From CAYTGG01 sp964581415 (GTDB taxonomy: Archaea; Nanobdellota; Nanobdellia; Pacearchaeales; GW2011-AR1), in contig CAZOOJ010000011.1 of the NCBI GenBank assembly GCA_964581415.1, positions 1 to 16,918 of the forward strand: a stretch of 16,918 bases of DNA, written 5' to 3'. Position 1 is the stretch's first letter. The number at the start of each line of letters is the position of its first letter. Of this stretch, positions 6,244 through 13,657 are shown piece by piece. The notes beneath the pieces are model-generated. The model was not told the origin of the DNA and ran no database searches. It saw only the letters and a list, made by a program, of their open reading frames with translations. Position numbers and translations under genes: made by a program.

Positions 6244-7617
6244 ATGACTTTAAGACTCTATAATACACTAACAAGAAAAAAAGAAATTTTTAAACCAATA
6301 AATTTTCCAAATGTGAGTTTTTATTCTTGCGGACCAACAGTCTATTGGTATCAGCATATAGGAAATTTAAGAACCTATATATTTAATGATATTTTAAAAA
6401 GAGTTCTGAAATATAATTGTTTTAAAGTTAAACATGTGATGAATGTGACTGATGTGGGGCATTTAACTTCTGATGCTGATGAAGGAGAAGATAAAGTTGA
6501 AAAAGCAGCCTCAAAAGAAGGAAAGAAAGCAAAAGAAATTTCAGAACACTATCTTAGAGCATTTAAAAAAGATTTAAAGAGATTAAATATAATTGAACCT
6601 GATATCTGGTGCAAAGCAACAGAACATATTCAAGAGCAAATAGAGATGATTAGAATTTTAGAAAAAAAAGGTTATACTTACAAAACATCAGATGGAATTT
6701 ATTTTGATACTTCTAAATTAGAAGATTATGGAAAACTTGCTAAATTAAAAAAAGAAGGGCTTGAAGCAGGAAAGAGAATTGAATTTGGAGAAAAAAGAAA
6801 CAAGACTGATTTTGCTCTATGGAAATTTTCTGAAAAGCCAGGAATAAGACAGCAAGAGTGGAATTCTCCTTGGGGTATTGGATTTCCTGGTTGGCACATT
6901 GAATGTTCTGCTATGAGTTCAAAATATTTAGGAAAACAATTTGATATACACACTGGAGGAACAGACCATATTTTTGTCCATCATCCAAACGAAATTGCAC
7001 AAGCTGAAGCAGCATTTGAAAAAAAGCCTTGGGTAAAATATTGGTTACATGGAGCTTTTTTAACTTTTAAAGAAGAAAAGATGTCAAAATCAAAAGGAAA
7101 AATTTTAACAATTTCAGATTTAATCAAAAAAGAAATCGAACCATTAACTTATAGATATTTTTGTTTAACTACTCATTACAGAAAACTTCTAATATTTTCC
7201 ATTGAAAATTTAAGAACATCTCAAAAATCTTATCTAAGATTGAAAAACATAATTTCAGAGATAAAAGATGATAAAAAAATCAATAAGAAATATCTAAAAG
7301 AATTTGAAAAAGCAATTAATGATGATTTAGATATGCCAAAAGCACTGCAGGTTTTATGGAAACTTCTTAGAGATAAAAAAGCAGAAGGAAAAATTCAGAC
7401 AATTAAAAAAATAGATGAAATTTTGGGCTTGAATTTATCTAAAATTGAAAAAAAAGAAATTAAAATTCCTGAAAAAATTAAAAAACTTATAAAAGAAAGA
7501 GAAGAAGCAAGAAAGAAAAAAGATTTTGCTAAAGCAGATGAACTAAGAGAGAAAATTAATAAAGAAGGTTATATTATTGAAGATAGTGAAAAGGATTTAA
7601 AGATTAAGAAGAAATAA
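6244..7617 (+). CDS. cysS: Cysteinyl-tRNA synthetase
   Basis: A class I aminoacyl-tRNA synthetase that activates cysteine with ATP and loads it onto tRNA-Cys in the cytoplasm. The 457-residue protein has the Rossmann-fold signature HIGN at 38-41 and KMSKSKG at 279-285. The active-site zinc that selects the cysteine thiol has all four ligands: C29, C221, H246 and E250 (E. coli C28, C209, H234, E238, with identical spacing between the last three). The DALR-type helical region follows, and the C-terminal KKKDFAKADELREKINKEG block is typical of the family. Length is normal. It is a single-gene unit with its own TATA box and ends 34 bp from the convergent metallopeptidase-like gene. Its presence shows direct charging of Cys-tRNA rather than sole reliance on the SepRS/SepCysS route used by some methanogens. 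Confidence 0.98.
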   Translation: MTLRLYNTLTRKKEIFKPINFPNVSFYSCGPTVYWYQHIGNLRTYIFNDILKRVLKYNCFKVKHVMNVTDVGHLTSDADEGEDKVEKAASKEGKKAKEISEHYLRAFKKDLKRLNIIEPDIWCKATEHIQEQIEMIRILEKKGYTYKTSDGIYFDTSKLEDYGKLAKLKKEGLEAGKRIEFGEKRNKTDFALWKFSEKPGIRQQEWNSPWGIGFPGWHIECSAMSSKYLGKQFDIHTGGTDHIFVHHPNEIAQAEAAFEKKPWVKYWLHGAFLTFKEEKMSKSKGKILTISDLIKKEIEPLTYRYFCLTTHYRKLLIFSIENLRTSQKSYLRLKNIISEIKDDKKINKKYLKEFEKAINDDLDMPKALQVLWKLLRDKKAEGKIQTIKKIDEILGLNLSKIEKKEIKIPEKIKKLIKEREEARKKKDFAKADELREKINKEGYIIEDSEKDLKIKKK

Positions 7618-7651
7618 GATTTTAAAAAAGTTGAAATGTTTCCAAAAATAA

Positions 7652-9508
7652 CTATTCTTTAATGTAATTTTCCTTTGGATCTTCTTTGTCTGTTTGATTT
7701 CCAAATTCCTTATAAAGTTTATAATAGTATTCTATAAAATCTCTTATGTATTTCTTTTTTGGAAGATAATTTTTACTCTCTTCTTGGACATATTTAAACA
7801 AAAACTCAGAAGCATCTTTTTTATTCAAATAATGAGAAACGAGATCTTTGTACATTTCAAGAAAATTTTCTTTAAATTTTTTGTATGTTTCTTCATTTAT
7901 ATTTATTTTTAATTTATCTCCGTCAAAATTCAAAATTCCTGATTCAAACAAAGGATCTAAAGTTAAAAGTGATTCACAATAATAAGGTTTCCTATCAGTT
8001 ATTTCCATTCCTGCAATAATTGAAACAGCCCTGCTTAGAGTATAATAAATTAAATCTTTCTTAATATCTTCTTTTTCATTAAGAAAAAATGCTGTAAGAG
8101 AAGTGGCTGAAGCCTTAAACTCCTCAATATTTTGAAAATCTCCTGAAGCATTCATTTTTGATTCTGTTTCCTCGTCTTTCCATAAAATATGACCACATTC
8201 ATGTCCTACTGTAGATATATCATATATCTCTTTCCATTTTTCTTCTTCATTATGTATAAAGTTCCTGAAATATTTAACAACATCTTGTTCATAAACTTTC
8301 TTTGGTAATAACATAAAGGGAGAAGATTGTTCATCAATTAAAACTAAATCAGGAAAAGCAAAAATCTTTTTTCCATATCCTTTACTTACATTCTCGTCAT
8401 TAGGTATAACCTGAGCTGAAAAAAGCCCATTTAATCTGTCTGCATAATACAAAACAGGTTTTCCTAAATAAAACTGGACTCTGTTTAAATTATCTTTTGA
8501 TTGTTCATAAATTTTCTTGTATTTTTCTTTTCCAAAATTTTCAAAAAAGTTATCATAAAATTCCTGAATAGATTTTATTCTTTTACTTCCTTTTATTTTA
8601 AGGTTAGGCAATCTTAAATCCCATTCAATTGAAACAGTATTTCTGTAGGGATCCTCATAATCTTCAAAAAGATGATTTATCTGAAAGAGGGTTGTTATTT
8701 TCATCCATGCTTTATCCACTTCTGACCATGTTAATATGAGTTTATTCCTGTCTTTTTCTAAAAATGCAGAAATTAATGAATCTATGTAATTAATGTAGTT
8801 TTGTTTTTGGTTATAAATGTTGTCTTCTAGTGAAGAAAGTTTTTCTTTTAGTGACTTTAATTCATTAATTATTCTTTCTATTTCATCAGGAAATAGTTCT
8901 GGATATGTTTTTACTTTGTATTCTCCTTTTTCTTTAACCAGTATTGAATAAGACCTCTCAGAATATTCATTAGAGTGTCCTTTATCAAAAAGATTTTCTT
9001 TTTTCAAAAATGAGATTATTTCCTCTTTCTTCTTAAAATCATTTTCAAGACAGGCATTTGTTTCTTCTAATTTAGAAAGCCATTTTGGCTGGAGTTTATC
9101 TAATTCTAAGCCTATTTTATGAACTCCTTTTAAGATTTCTAAATAAAATTCTGTTAAAAGATTTTCTGATTCAACTTTGGAAATAAATTCCTCAAAATTC
9201 TTCTCGTAAAAATTTCTAACCCATTCATAAGATTTTTTGTTTACTTCATCTATTTTTTCCTGTGAATAATTATTCTTTTTCATAAATTGTTCCAGATGTG
9301 TTTTTTTAAGAAAAACAAGTCTCATTGATGCAGCTAAAACAGATTCTTCATTTACCTCCATTCCTTGTTCTTCAAGAAAATTAACTATAAAGTCTCTTTT
9401 TTCTCCTTTATCTTTTAGAGAAACAAAATACTCTTTCATACCTTTATTAAATTTTAAGGACAAATCATAAACTTTCCTAATATTTTTTTCAAACTGTTCT
9501 TTCTCCAT
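7652..9508 (-). CDS. Large HECGH zinc-metallopeptidase-like protein
   Basis: A soluble 618-residue protein with no signal peptide or membrane segment. Residues 1-250 are largely helical and charged. The recognisable element is HECGH at 436-440, a zincin HExxH motif, followed 22-23 residues later by an acidic pair in IEEFKASATSL (461-471), the likely third metal ligand (E462 or E463) of a gluzincin. The phrase EEFKAS resembles the EECRAE of dipeptidyl peptidase III (M49), but M49 uses HExxxH and a much longer spacing. Overall size and helix-rich layout also recall CiaB-type proteins; neither link is firm. A role in cytoplasmic peptide turnover is inference. The start fits a TATA element centred 25 nt upstream (leaderless). 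It diverges from rbcL and converges on cysS. Confidence 0.85.
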   Translation of the reverse strand: MEKEQFEKNIRKVYDLSLKFNKGMKEYFVSLKDKGEKRDFIVNFLEEQGMEVNEESVLAASMRLVFLKKTHLEQFMKKNNYSQEKIDEVNKKSYEWVRNFYEKNFEEFISKVESENLLTEFYLEILKGVHKIGLELDKLQPKWLSKLEETNACLENDFKKKEEIISFLKKENLFDKGHSNEYSERSYSILVKEKGEYKVKTYPELFPDEIERIINELKSLKEKLSSLEDNIYNQKQNYINYIDSLISAFLEKDRNKLILTWSEVDKAWMKITTLFQINHLFEDYEDPYRNTVSIEWDLRLPNLKIKGSKRIKSIQEFYDNFFENFGKEKYKKIYEQSKDNLNRVQFYLGKPVLYYADRLNGLFSAQVIPNDENVSKGYGKKIFAFPDLVLIDEQSSPFMLLPKKVYEQDVVKYFRNFIHNEEEKWKEIYDISTVGHECGHILWKDEETESKMNASGDFQNIEEFKASATSLTAFFLNEKEDIKKDLIYYTLSRAVSIIAGMEITDRKPYYCESLLTLDPLFESGILNFDGDKLKININEETYKKFKENFLEMYKDLVSHYLNKKDASEFLFKYVQEESKNYLPKKKYIRDFIEYYYKLYKEFGNQTDKEDPKENYIKE

Positions 9509-9527
9509 TTAAATACTGAAGATTAAT

Positions 9528-9538
9528 TTTTTATAAAG
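9528..9538 (-). promoter_or_regulatory. TATA box of the HECGH protein gene
   Basis: On the minus strand ctttataaaaa is centred 25 nt before the ATG at 9508, consistent with a leaderless transcript. It shares the 101-bp divergent intergenic region with the rbcL promoter. Confidence 0.5.
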
Positions 9539-9560
9539 GTTTGCAGATGATTTTAAATAA

Positions 9561-9572
9561 AAGATTTATAAG
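9561..9572 (+). promoter_or_regulatory. TATA box of the rbcL operon
   Basis: The sequence aagatttataag is centred about 43 nt before the rbcL ATG. Transcription from about 9592 would give an 18-nt leader that includes gagg (9602-9605), a ribosome binding site five bases before the ATG. Confidence 0.45.
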
Positions 9573-9609
9573 TAAAAGAAAATTATCTTAAATAATTGAA
9601 AGAGGAAAA

Positions 9610-10878
9610 ATGTCGTTCATAAATTTAAAATATCATCCTAAAAAAAATGAAGTTATATGTCAGTATAGAATCATTCCTAAAAATAAAAAGAATTTTGAAG
9701 AAGTTATAAACTCTGTTGCAGGAGAAAGTTCTATAGGAACATGGACAGATATCAAAACAATGAATAAAGAAATCGCAAAAAAACTTTCTCCAGAAGTATT
9801 TTATATTGATAAAAAAAGAAATAGAGTAAGAATTGCCTATCCTATTAAACTTTTTGAGTTGGGAAATTTACCTGAAATCATGTCTTCTATTGGAGGAAAT
9901 ATTTTTGGAATGAAATCTCTAAAAGAACTTTTTTTTGAAGATATATTTCTACCAAAAAAGATGCTAAGAAGTTTTAAGGGACCTTCTTTTGGAATTAAAG
10001 GGCTTAGAAAAAAATTCAGAATTAAAGAAAGGCCTTTTATAGGAACAATCGTAAAACCGAAAGTTGGATTAAGTCCAAAAGAACATGCAAAAGTTGCATA
10101 TGATTCTTGGAAAGGTGGTTGTGATTTTGTTAAAGATGATGAAAATCTGACAAATCAAAATTTTAATGAATTTAAAAAAAGATTTTTATTGACAATAAAA
10201 ATGAAAAGAAAAGCAGAAAAAGAAACAGGAGAAAAAAAAGCCTATTTAATCAACTGCACTGCTGAAACAGAAGAGATGTTAAAAAGAATTAAATTTGTCG
10301 AGGATAATGGAGGGAATTATATCATGTTGGACATTATATCTTTAGGATGGGCAAGTCTGCAGACTGCAAGAAATAATACAAAACTTCCTATTCATGCCCA
10401 TAGAGCAGGACATGCTATGATTGATAGAGCAGAAAATGAAGGACATTTTGGAATGTCTATGGAAGTTATTGCTCAATTAGCAAGAATGGTTGGAGTTGAT
10501 ACACTTCACATTGGAACAGCTTATGGAAAAATGTCAGGAGAAAAAGAAGAAATTTTACATATAGAAAAAGATATTGAAAAAGAATTTATAAAAAAAACAA
10601 AAAGATATTTAGCTCAAAAATGGTATGGAACAAAACCTGTTTTAGCTGTTGCTTCTGGAGGAGTTCATCCAAGATTAGTTCCAAAAATTATAGAATTTAT
10701 GGGAAAAGATATTGTTTTACAGGCAGGAGGAGGTATACATGGACATCCTTCTGGAAGTGAAGCAGGAGCAAGAGCAATGAGACAAGCTGTTGAAGCAACT
10801 CTCAAAAAGATTTCTTTAGAGAAATATTCAAAAGAGCATGTTGAATTAAAAAAAGCTTTAAAAAAATGGAAAAAATAA
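9610..10878 (+). CDS. rbcL: RuBisCO large subunit, form III type
   Basis: It carboxylates ribulose 1,5-bisphosphate to two 3-phosphoglycerates. In archaea, form III enzymes usually take ribulose bisphosphate made from AMP by AMP phosphorylase and ribose-1,5-bisphosphate isomerase, a nucleotide-salvage route rather than the Calvin cycle. All catalytic positions are kept: E39, T44 and W45 in GESSIGTWT, N97 in GNIFG, K149 and K151 in TIVKPKVGL, carbamylated K175 with D177 and E178 in FVKDDE, H264 and R265 in HRAGH, H300, loop-6 K307 in YGKMSG, S349-G350-G351, and GGG 373-375. The HRAGH wording resembles form II and II/III more than the HRAMH of many form I/III enzymes, so the exact subform needs a tree. 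Length, 422, is normal. It heads a tight operon and overlaps the next gene by 13 bp; AMP-pathway partners are not in view. Confidence 0.97.
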   Translation: MSFINLKYHPKKNEVICQYRIIPKNKKNFEEVINSVAGESSIGTWTDIKTMNKEIAKKLSPEVFYIDKKRNRVRIAYPIKLFELGNLPEIMSSIGGNIFGMKSLKELFFEDIFLPKKMLRSFKGPSFGIKGLRKKFRIKERPFIGTIVKPKVGLSPKEHAKVAYDSWKGGCDFVKDDENLTNQNFNEFKKRFLLTIKMKRKAEKETGEKKAYLINCTAETEEMLKRIKFVEDNGGNYIMLDIISLGWASLQTARNNTKLPIHAHRAGHAMIDRAENEGHFGMSMEVIAQLARMVGVDTLHIGTAYGKMSGEKEEILHIEKDIEKEFIKKTKRYLAQKWYGTKPVLAVASGGVHPRLVPKIIEFMGKDIVLQAGGGIHGHPSGSEAGARAMRQAVEATLKKISLEKYSKEHVELKKALKKWKK

Positions 10879-11321
10879 ATCAAAGAGTTATGCCTCAAAC
10901 ATACTTTATAGGAATTCTAGCTTTATCAATAATATTCTATTTTATATTTCCTATTAATAAAATAATCTTTCCTCCTTATATCTATACTGGATGGCTACTA
11001 ATTTTATTTGGAATAATTTTAAATCTCTGGACAGATAGAATATTCAAGAAAAATAAAACAACAGTCAAACCTTATGAAATTCCTACTTCCTTTGAAATCT
11101 CAGGTCCTTTTAGTATCAGTCGTCATCCAATGTATTTAGGAATGGCTTTAGTCTTATTTGGAATAGCGATTCTACATGGAACATTAATTACATTTATCTT
11201 TCCTATACTTTTTATAATATTAATGGAAATTATTTTTATTCCTGAAGAAGAAAAAAATCTTGGAAAAAAATTTGAAAAAAAATATCTCAATTATAAGAAA
11301 AAAGTCAGAAGATGGATTTAA
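10866..11321 (+). CDS. Membrane methyltransferase, isoprenylcysteine methyltransferase-like
   Basis: The 151-residue protein has hydrophobic helices at about 12-30, 39-56, 89-108 and 110-126. Between and after them is the signature of the PEMT/ICMT family: SRHPMY (85-90) and EEE (127-129), ending in a basic KKYLNYKKKVRRW tail. Those elements bind S-adenosylmethionine at the membrane face, so the protein probably methylates a lipid or a membrane-linked thiol or carboxylate; the substrate cannot be told. The first ATG overlaps the end of rbcL by 13 bp; an ATG eight codons on (10890) would avoid the overlap and is equally plausible. It is the second gene of the rbcL operon and is followed one base later by the Nudix gene, so it is surely co-expressed with both, without an obvious shared pathway. 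Confidence 0.88.
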   Translation: MEKINQRVMPQTYFIGILALSIIFYFIFPINKIIFPPYIYTGWLLILFGIILNLWTDRIFKKNKTTVKPYEIPTSFEISGPFSISRHPMYLGMALVLFGIAILHGTLITFIFPILFIILMEIIFIPEEEKNLGKKFEKKYLNYKKKVRRWI

Positions 11322-11322
11322 G

Positions 11323-11772
11323 ATGAAAAAAAAATATAGAAAATCACTTTTTATTGTAGTTTATTCAAAAACAAAAAAAGGAATTGAGTATCTATTATTA
11401 AAAAGAAAACTTCATTGGAGAGGATGGGAATTTCCCAAAGGAGGAAAAAGAATTTATGAAACAAAAAAAAGAACTGTTAAAAGAGAATTAAAAGAAGAAA
11501 CTGGTTTGAAAGCAATTAGAATAAAAAAATTTAATATTTCAGGAAAATTTAGATATGATAAAGAATATTCTGACAGAAAAGGCTTTATAGGACAAAACTA
11601 TTCTCTTTATTCTGCTGAAGTAAAAAAATCTGTAAGAAAAAAAATTAAAATAGATAAAAGAGAGCATTCGAATTATAAGTGGTTAGGATTTGAAGAAGCT
11701 ATAAATAAATTAAAATGGGAAAATCAAAAGAAATGTTTAAAAATTGTTGATAAAAATTTAAAAAGGAGTTAA
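11323..11772 (+). CDS. Nudix hydrolase
   Basis: This 149-residue protein has a perfect Nudix box at residues 40-62: G-x5-E-x7-REL-x-EE-x-GL, whose glutamates bind the Mg2+ used to hydrolyse a nucleoside diphosphate linked to another group. The preceding WRGWEFPKGG segment is typical of diadenosine-polyphosphate hydrolase-like and mRNA-decapping-like Nudix proteins, so a dinucleoside polyphosphate or similar substrate is a reasonable guess. The protein is rich in lysine. The start is at 11323, one base after the methyltransferase stop; an in-frame ATG at 11260 would extend 62 bp into the upstream gene and adds residues not typical of the family. The gene stop abuts the next ATG directly, with aaggag placed to serve the downstream start. 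Confidence 0.93.
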   Translation: MKKKYRKSLFIVVYSKTKKGIEYLLLKRKLHWRGWEFPKGGKRIYETKKRTVKRELKEETGLKAIRIKKFNISGKFRYDKEYSDRKGFIGQNYSLYSAEVKKSVRKKIKIDKREHSNYKWLGFEEAINKLKWENQKKCLKIVDKNLKRS

Positions 11773-12063
11773 ATGGAATTAAAAAAAATTAATTTCTTAG
11801 AATTAAGGAATTTATTTAAAAGAATAAGAAAAGATTCTAAAAAAGCAATTGGAAACTATTTGTATAAGAGTTTTAGAATTCAGGTCAGCAGATATAATCT
11901 TTCTGTAAATGAAAGAGTAATGCAACTTTACAAAAGAAGAAGAGAAAATGGAGAATGTATTCTATGTGGAAAAAAAGTAAAGAGAATAAATCCAAAAACA
12001 GGCAGATTATATAGATTATGTGATTATCATAGAAATAAAATTGATAAAAATTTAAAAAAATGA
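11773..12063 (+). CDS. Small basic protein with a CCCH zinc-binding motif
   Basis: I do not recognise the family of this 96-residue protein. It is very basic and has a likely zinc site: C62-x2-C65, then 17 residues, then C83-x2-H86 (CILCGKK ... LCDYHR), a pattern used in treble-clef-like nucleic-acid-binding modules. Residues 1-58 are predicted mainly helical, with many Lys and Arg. The start is strongly supported by aaggag before the ATG, which directly follows the Nudix stop codon. The stop overlaps the next start as ATGA, so translation is coupled to the NFACT-R protein. Embedded between a Nudix enzyme and two RNA-binding proteins, an RNA- or ribosome-binding role is likely (inference). 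Confidence 0.82.
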   Translation: MELKKINFLELRNLFKRIRKDSKKAIGNYLYKSFRIQVSRYNLSVNERVMQLYKRRRENGECILCGKKVKRINPKTGRLYRLCDYHRNKIDKNLKK

Positions 12064-12437
12064 AATTTCGGGAAATTATCACTTCAAATAAAACTATAAT
12101 ATTAGGAGGAAAAAGTGCAGAGAATAATGAGGAGTTAATAAAGCAGGCAAATTCTAATGAGGAAATTTTTCATACTAAAGAAAGAGGAAGTCCTTTTGTT
12201 AATATTAAAGGAAAACCGAAAAAAGGAGATATAAAACAAGCAGCAATTTTTTGTGCAGCTTATAGCAAGGATTGGAAAAAAAATAAAAAAGACATAATAA
12301 TTCACAGATTTAAAAGAAAAGATATGTATAAGGAAGAAAATATGCTGGATGGAACTTTTGGAATTAAAAAATTCAAAAGAATTAAGGTCAAAAAAGAAAA
12401 TATAAAAGAATTTTTAAAAGAAAAAGGAAAAAAATAA
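12060..12437 (+). CDS. Stand-alone NFACT-R (DUF814) domain protein
   Basis: All 125 residues correspond to the NFACT-R domain, the C-terminal RNA-binding domain of the ribosome-quality-control factor RqcH/Rqc2/NEMF. Visible features are GGKSAENNE (16-24), HTKERGSPFV (38-47), the helix AAIFCAAYSKDW (61-72) and DGTFGI (97-102). The N-terminal fingers, coiled coil and middle domain of full-length proteins are absent, and the flanking genes do not supply them. Stand-alone NFACT-R proteins are known in archaea and bacteria; they are thought to act in RNA metabolism, but their biochemistry is less clear. The start overlaps the previous stop (ATGA), and the next gene starts immediately after its stop. 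Co-translation with a zinc protein and a YhbY-like protein suggests a small RNA- or ribosome-associated module (inference). Confidence 0.9.
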   Translation: MKFREIITSNKTIILGGKSAENNEELIKQANSNEEIFHTKERGSPFVNIKGKPKKGDIKQAAIFCAAYSKDWKKNKKDIIIHRFKRKDMYKEENMLDGTFGIKKFKRIKVKKENIKEFLKEKGKK

Positions 12438-12674
12438 ATGCCGATAACAACTCAGATTCAGTTAGGAAAGAAGAAAATTACAGAGAATTTTATTGAAAAT
12501 TTAAAAAGAGATTTTAAGAAAAATAAAAACATTAAAATTTCTGTTTTGAAAAGTGCTTGCAGAAACAGAGAAGAAATAAAAAAAATCAAAGAAAAAATTT
12601 TAGAGAATCTTGGAAAAAATTATTCTGGAAGGATTATAGGATTCACTATTGCATTAAAGAAGAACAAAAAATAA
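12438..12674 (+). CDS. YhbY/CRM-domain RNA-binding protein
   Basis: This 78-residue protein matches archaeal members of the CRM (CRS1-YhbY) family, single-domain proteins with an IF3-C-like fold that bind ribosomal RNA. The usual order is present: QLGKKKITENFIENL (first helix), KISVLKSACRN (second strand and following loop), REEIKKIKEKI, then RIIGFTIALKK as the final strand. In bacteria YhbY associates with pre-50S particles, and plant CRM proteins help intron splicing, so a role in ribosome or RNA maturation is likely. The normal CRM loop GxxG is altered here (SACRN), which could change RNA binding. It starts right after the NFACT-R stop and is the last gene of the rbcL operon; 88 bp separate it from the eS19 operon, which has its own promoter. 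Confidence 0.88.
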   Translation: MPITTQIQLGKKKITENFIENLKRDFKKNKNIKISVLKSACRNREEIKKIKEKILENLGKNYSGRIIGFTIALKKNKK

Positions 12675-12683
12675 TAAAAAGAT

Positions 12684-12696
12684 AGTTTTATAAATC
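12684..12696 (+). promoter_or_regulatory. TATA box of the ribosomal-protein operon
   Basis: The sequence agttttataaatc is centred about 73 nt before the eS19 ATG, giving a leader near 48 nt. A second possible element, ttttttaaataaa at about 12710-12721, would shorten the leader to about 22 nt. A 5-bp hairpin ATGCT/AGCAT with GTAA loop (12741-12754) lies nine bases before the start codon and may affect translation. Confidence 0.45.
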
Positions 12697-12762
12697 TCTT
12701 TTTTTAAATAAAATTAGCTAAAACTTCATAGAAGTATCTAATGCTGTAAAGCATGGCTTAAA

Positions 12763-13188
12763 ATGGAAAAAAATTCAGTATATGATTTAGATGTTCAAGA
12801 ATTTAATTTAAAATTAGCTGAAGCTTTGAAAAAAATTCCGGAATTTAAGGAACCTGAATGGGCTCAGTATGTTAAATCAAGTCCAGCAAAGGAACGTCCT
12901 ATAGAAGATGAAGATTTTTGGTATAAAAGAGCTGCAAGTATTTTAAAACAAATTTATAAAAATGAGATAATAGGAGTAAATAGATTAAGAGTTAAATATG
13001 GAAGTAAAAAAAATAGAGGTATGAAGCCAGAAAGATTTAAGAAAGGAAGTGGAAAGATTATTAGAACAATTTTACAACAAGCAGATAAAGCAAATTTTAC
13101 TGAAAAGGTTGAAAATAAAACAAAAAAAGGAAAAAGAGGAAGAAAATTAACGAATTATGGTAAAAGATTTTTAGAGGAAATAAAATGA
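12763..13188 (+). CDS. rps19e: Ribosomal protein eS19 (S19e)
   Basis: A component of the small ribosomal subunit head in archaea and eukaryotes, required in eukaryotes for 18S rRNA processing. The 141-residue sequence carries the family blocks: WAQYVKSSPAKERPI (33-47), DFWYKRAASILKQIY (51-65), GVNRLRVKYG (71-80), GSGKIIRTILQQ (95-106) and GRKLTNYGKRFL (126-137). The segment at 114-125 is an extra-basic linker. Length is normal for archaeal eS19. No clear Shine-Dalgarno precedes the ATG, and a small hairpin sits just upstream. The TGA stop overlaps the next gene's ATG by four bases, so translation is coupled. It is first in an operon that continues with unknown small proteins, eL39 and eL31. 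Confidence 0.97.
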   Translation: MEKNSVYDLDVQEFNLKLAEALKKIPEFKEPEWAQYVKSSPAKERPIEDEDFWYKRAASILKQIYKNEIIGVNRLRVKYGSKKNRGMKPERFKKGSGKIIRTILQQADKANFTEKVENKTKKGKRGRKLTNYGKRFLEEIK

Positions 13189-13463
13189 AATTAGAAAAAA
13201 TAAAGAAAAATGAATTAAAAGAAATTCCAAAAAAAGAAATGATAGGAAGAGAGCATTTAATTGAAATGAATTCGATTTTCAAAAAAACTCTCATATTTCC
13301 AGTATTTCTTGATGGAAAAGAATTAGATTCATCTAAAACAGATATTTATGTAGAACAAAATGGAGTTATATATGAAATGAAATCTGGAAAAACAAAAGAG
13401 AGATTTATTCACAAATATTCTAAAAGAATAAGGGAGGAAACAGACAGATATCATGGGAATTAA
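13185..13463 (+). CDS. Unknown 92-residue protein inside the ribosomal operon
   Basis: I do not recognise this protein. It is 92 residues long with a lysine-rich N terminus, a middle part suggestive of beta strands (KTLIFPVFLDGKELD and TDIYVEQNGVIYEMKSG) and a basic helical tail (RFIHKYSKRIREETDRY). It has no cysteine and no membrane segment. It is real judging from position: its ATG overlaps the eS19 stop by four bases and its end overlaps the eL39 start by 11 bases, so it is locked into the ribosomal mRNA. In many archaea the position between eS19 and eL39 is occupied by a PDCD5-type DNA-binding protein; this sequence does not resemble it. A ribosome-linked or assembly role is inference from context only. 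Confidence 0.75.
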   Translation: MKLEKIKKNELKEIPKKEMIGREHLIEMNSIFKKTLIFPVFLDGKELDSSKTDIYVEQNGVIYEMKSGKTKERFIHKYSKRIREETDRYHGN

Positions 13464-13656
13464 AAATAGTATAAAAAAGGAAAAATTATCAAAAGCTGGA
13501 AGAAAAACAAAATGGGTTCCAGTTTGGGTGGTTTTAAAGAAATTTGGAAAAGATAAAAAAATCCATCCTTCTTCAATCACAAAACATAGACGTTCATGGA
13601 GAAGAACTAAACTTCATATAAAACCAAGAAAACAAAAAAAATCACATTTTGGATAA
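13453..13656 (+). CDS. rpl39e: Ribosomal protein eL39 (L39e), enlarged
   Basis: A very small basic protein of the large subunit that lies in the nascent-peptide exit tunnel in archaea and eukaryotes. Diagnostic parts are KKEKLSKAGRK (8-18), VPVWVVLK (22-29; usually VPAWVMLKT) and RRSWRRTKL (46-54; usually KRRHWRRND). Typical archaeal eL39 has about 51 residues; this one has 67. The extra length comes from about six residues between the WVVLK and RRSWRR blocks (around GKDKKIHPSS) and a basic tail of about 13 residues (ending KQKKSHFG). The gene overlaps the preceding one by 11 bases; gggagg at 13431-13436 is about 16 bases before the ATG, rather far. Order eS19 ... eL39 ... eL31 agrees with other archaea. 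Confidence 0.88.
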   Translation: MGIKNSIKKEKLSKAGRKTKWVPVWVVLKKFGKDKKIHPSSITKHRRSWRRTKLHIKPRKQKKSHFG

Positions 13657-13657
13657 A

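Noticed and set aside
11260..11322. Earlier ATG for the Nudix hydrolase
   Set aside because: It would overlap the methyltransferase gene by 62 bases and add a non-conserved lysine-rich segment; the ATG at 11323 follows the upstream stop by one base.
13649..13657. Earlier ATG for the 82-residue protein
   Set aside because: It overlaps the eL39 end and adds only three residues; the ATG at 13658 fits the tight spacing seen in the operon. It cannot be fully excluded.
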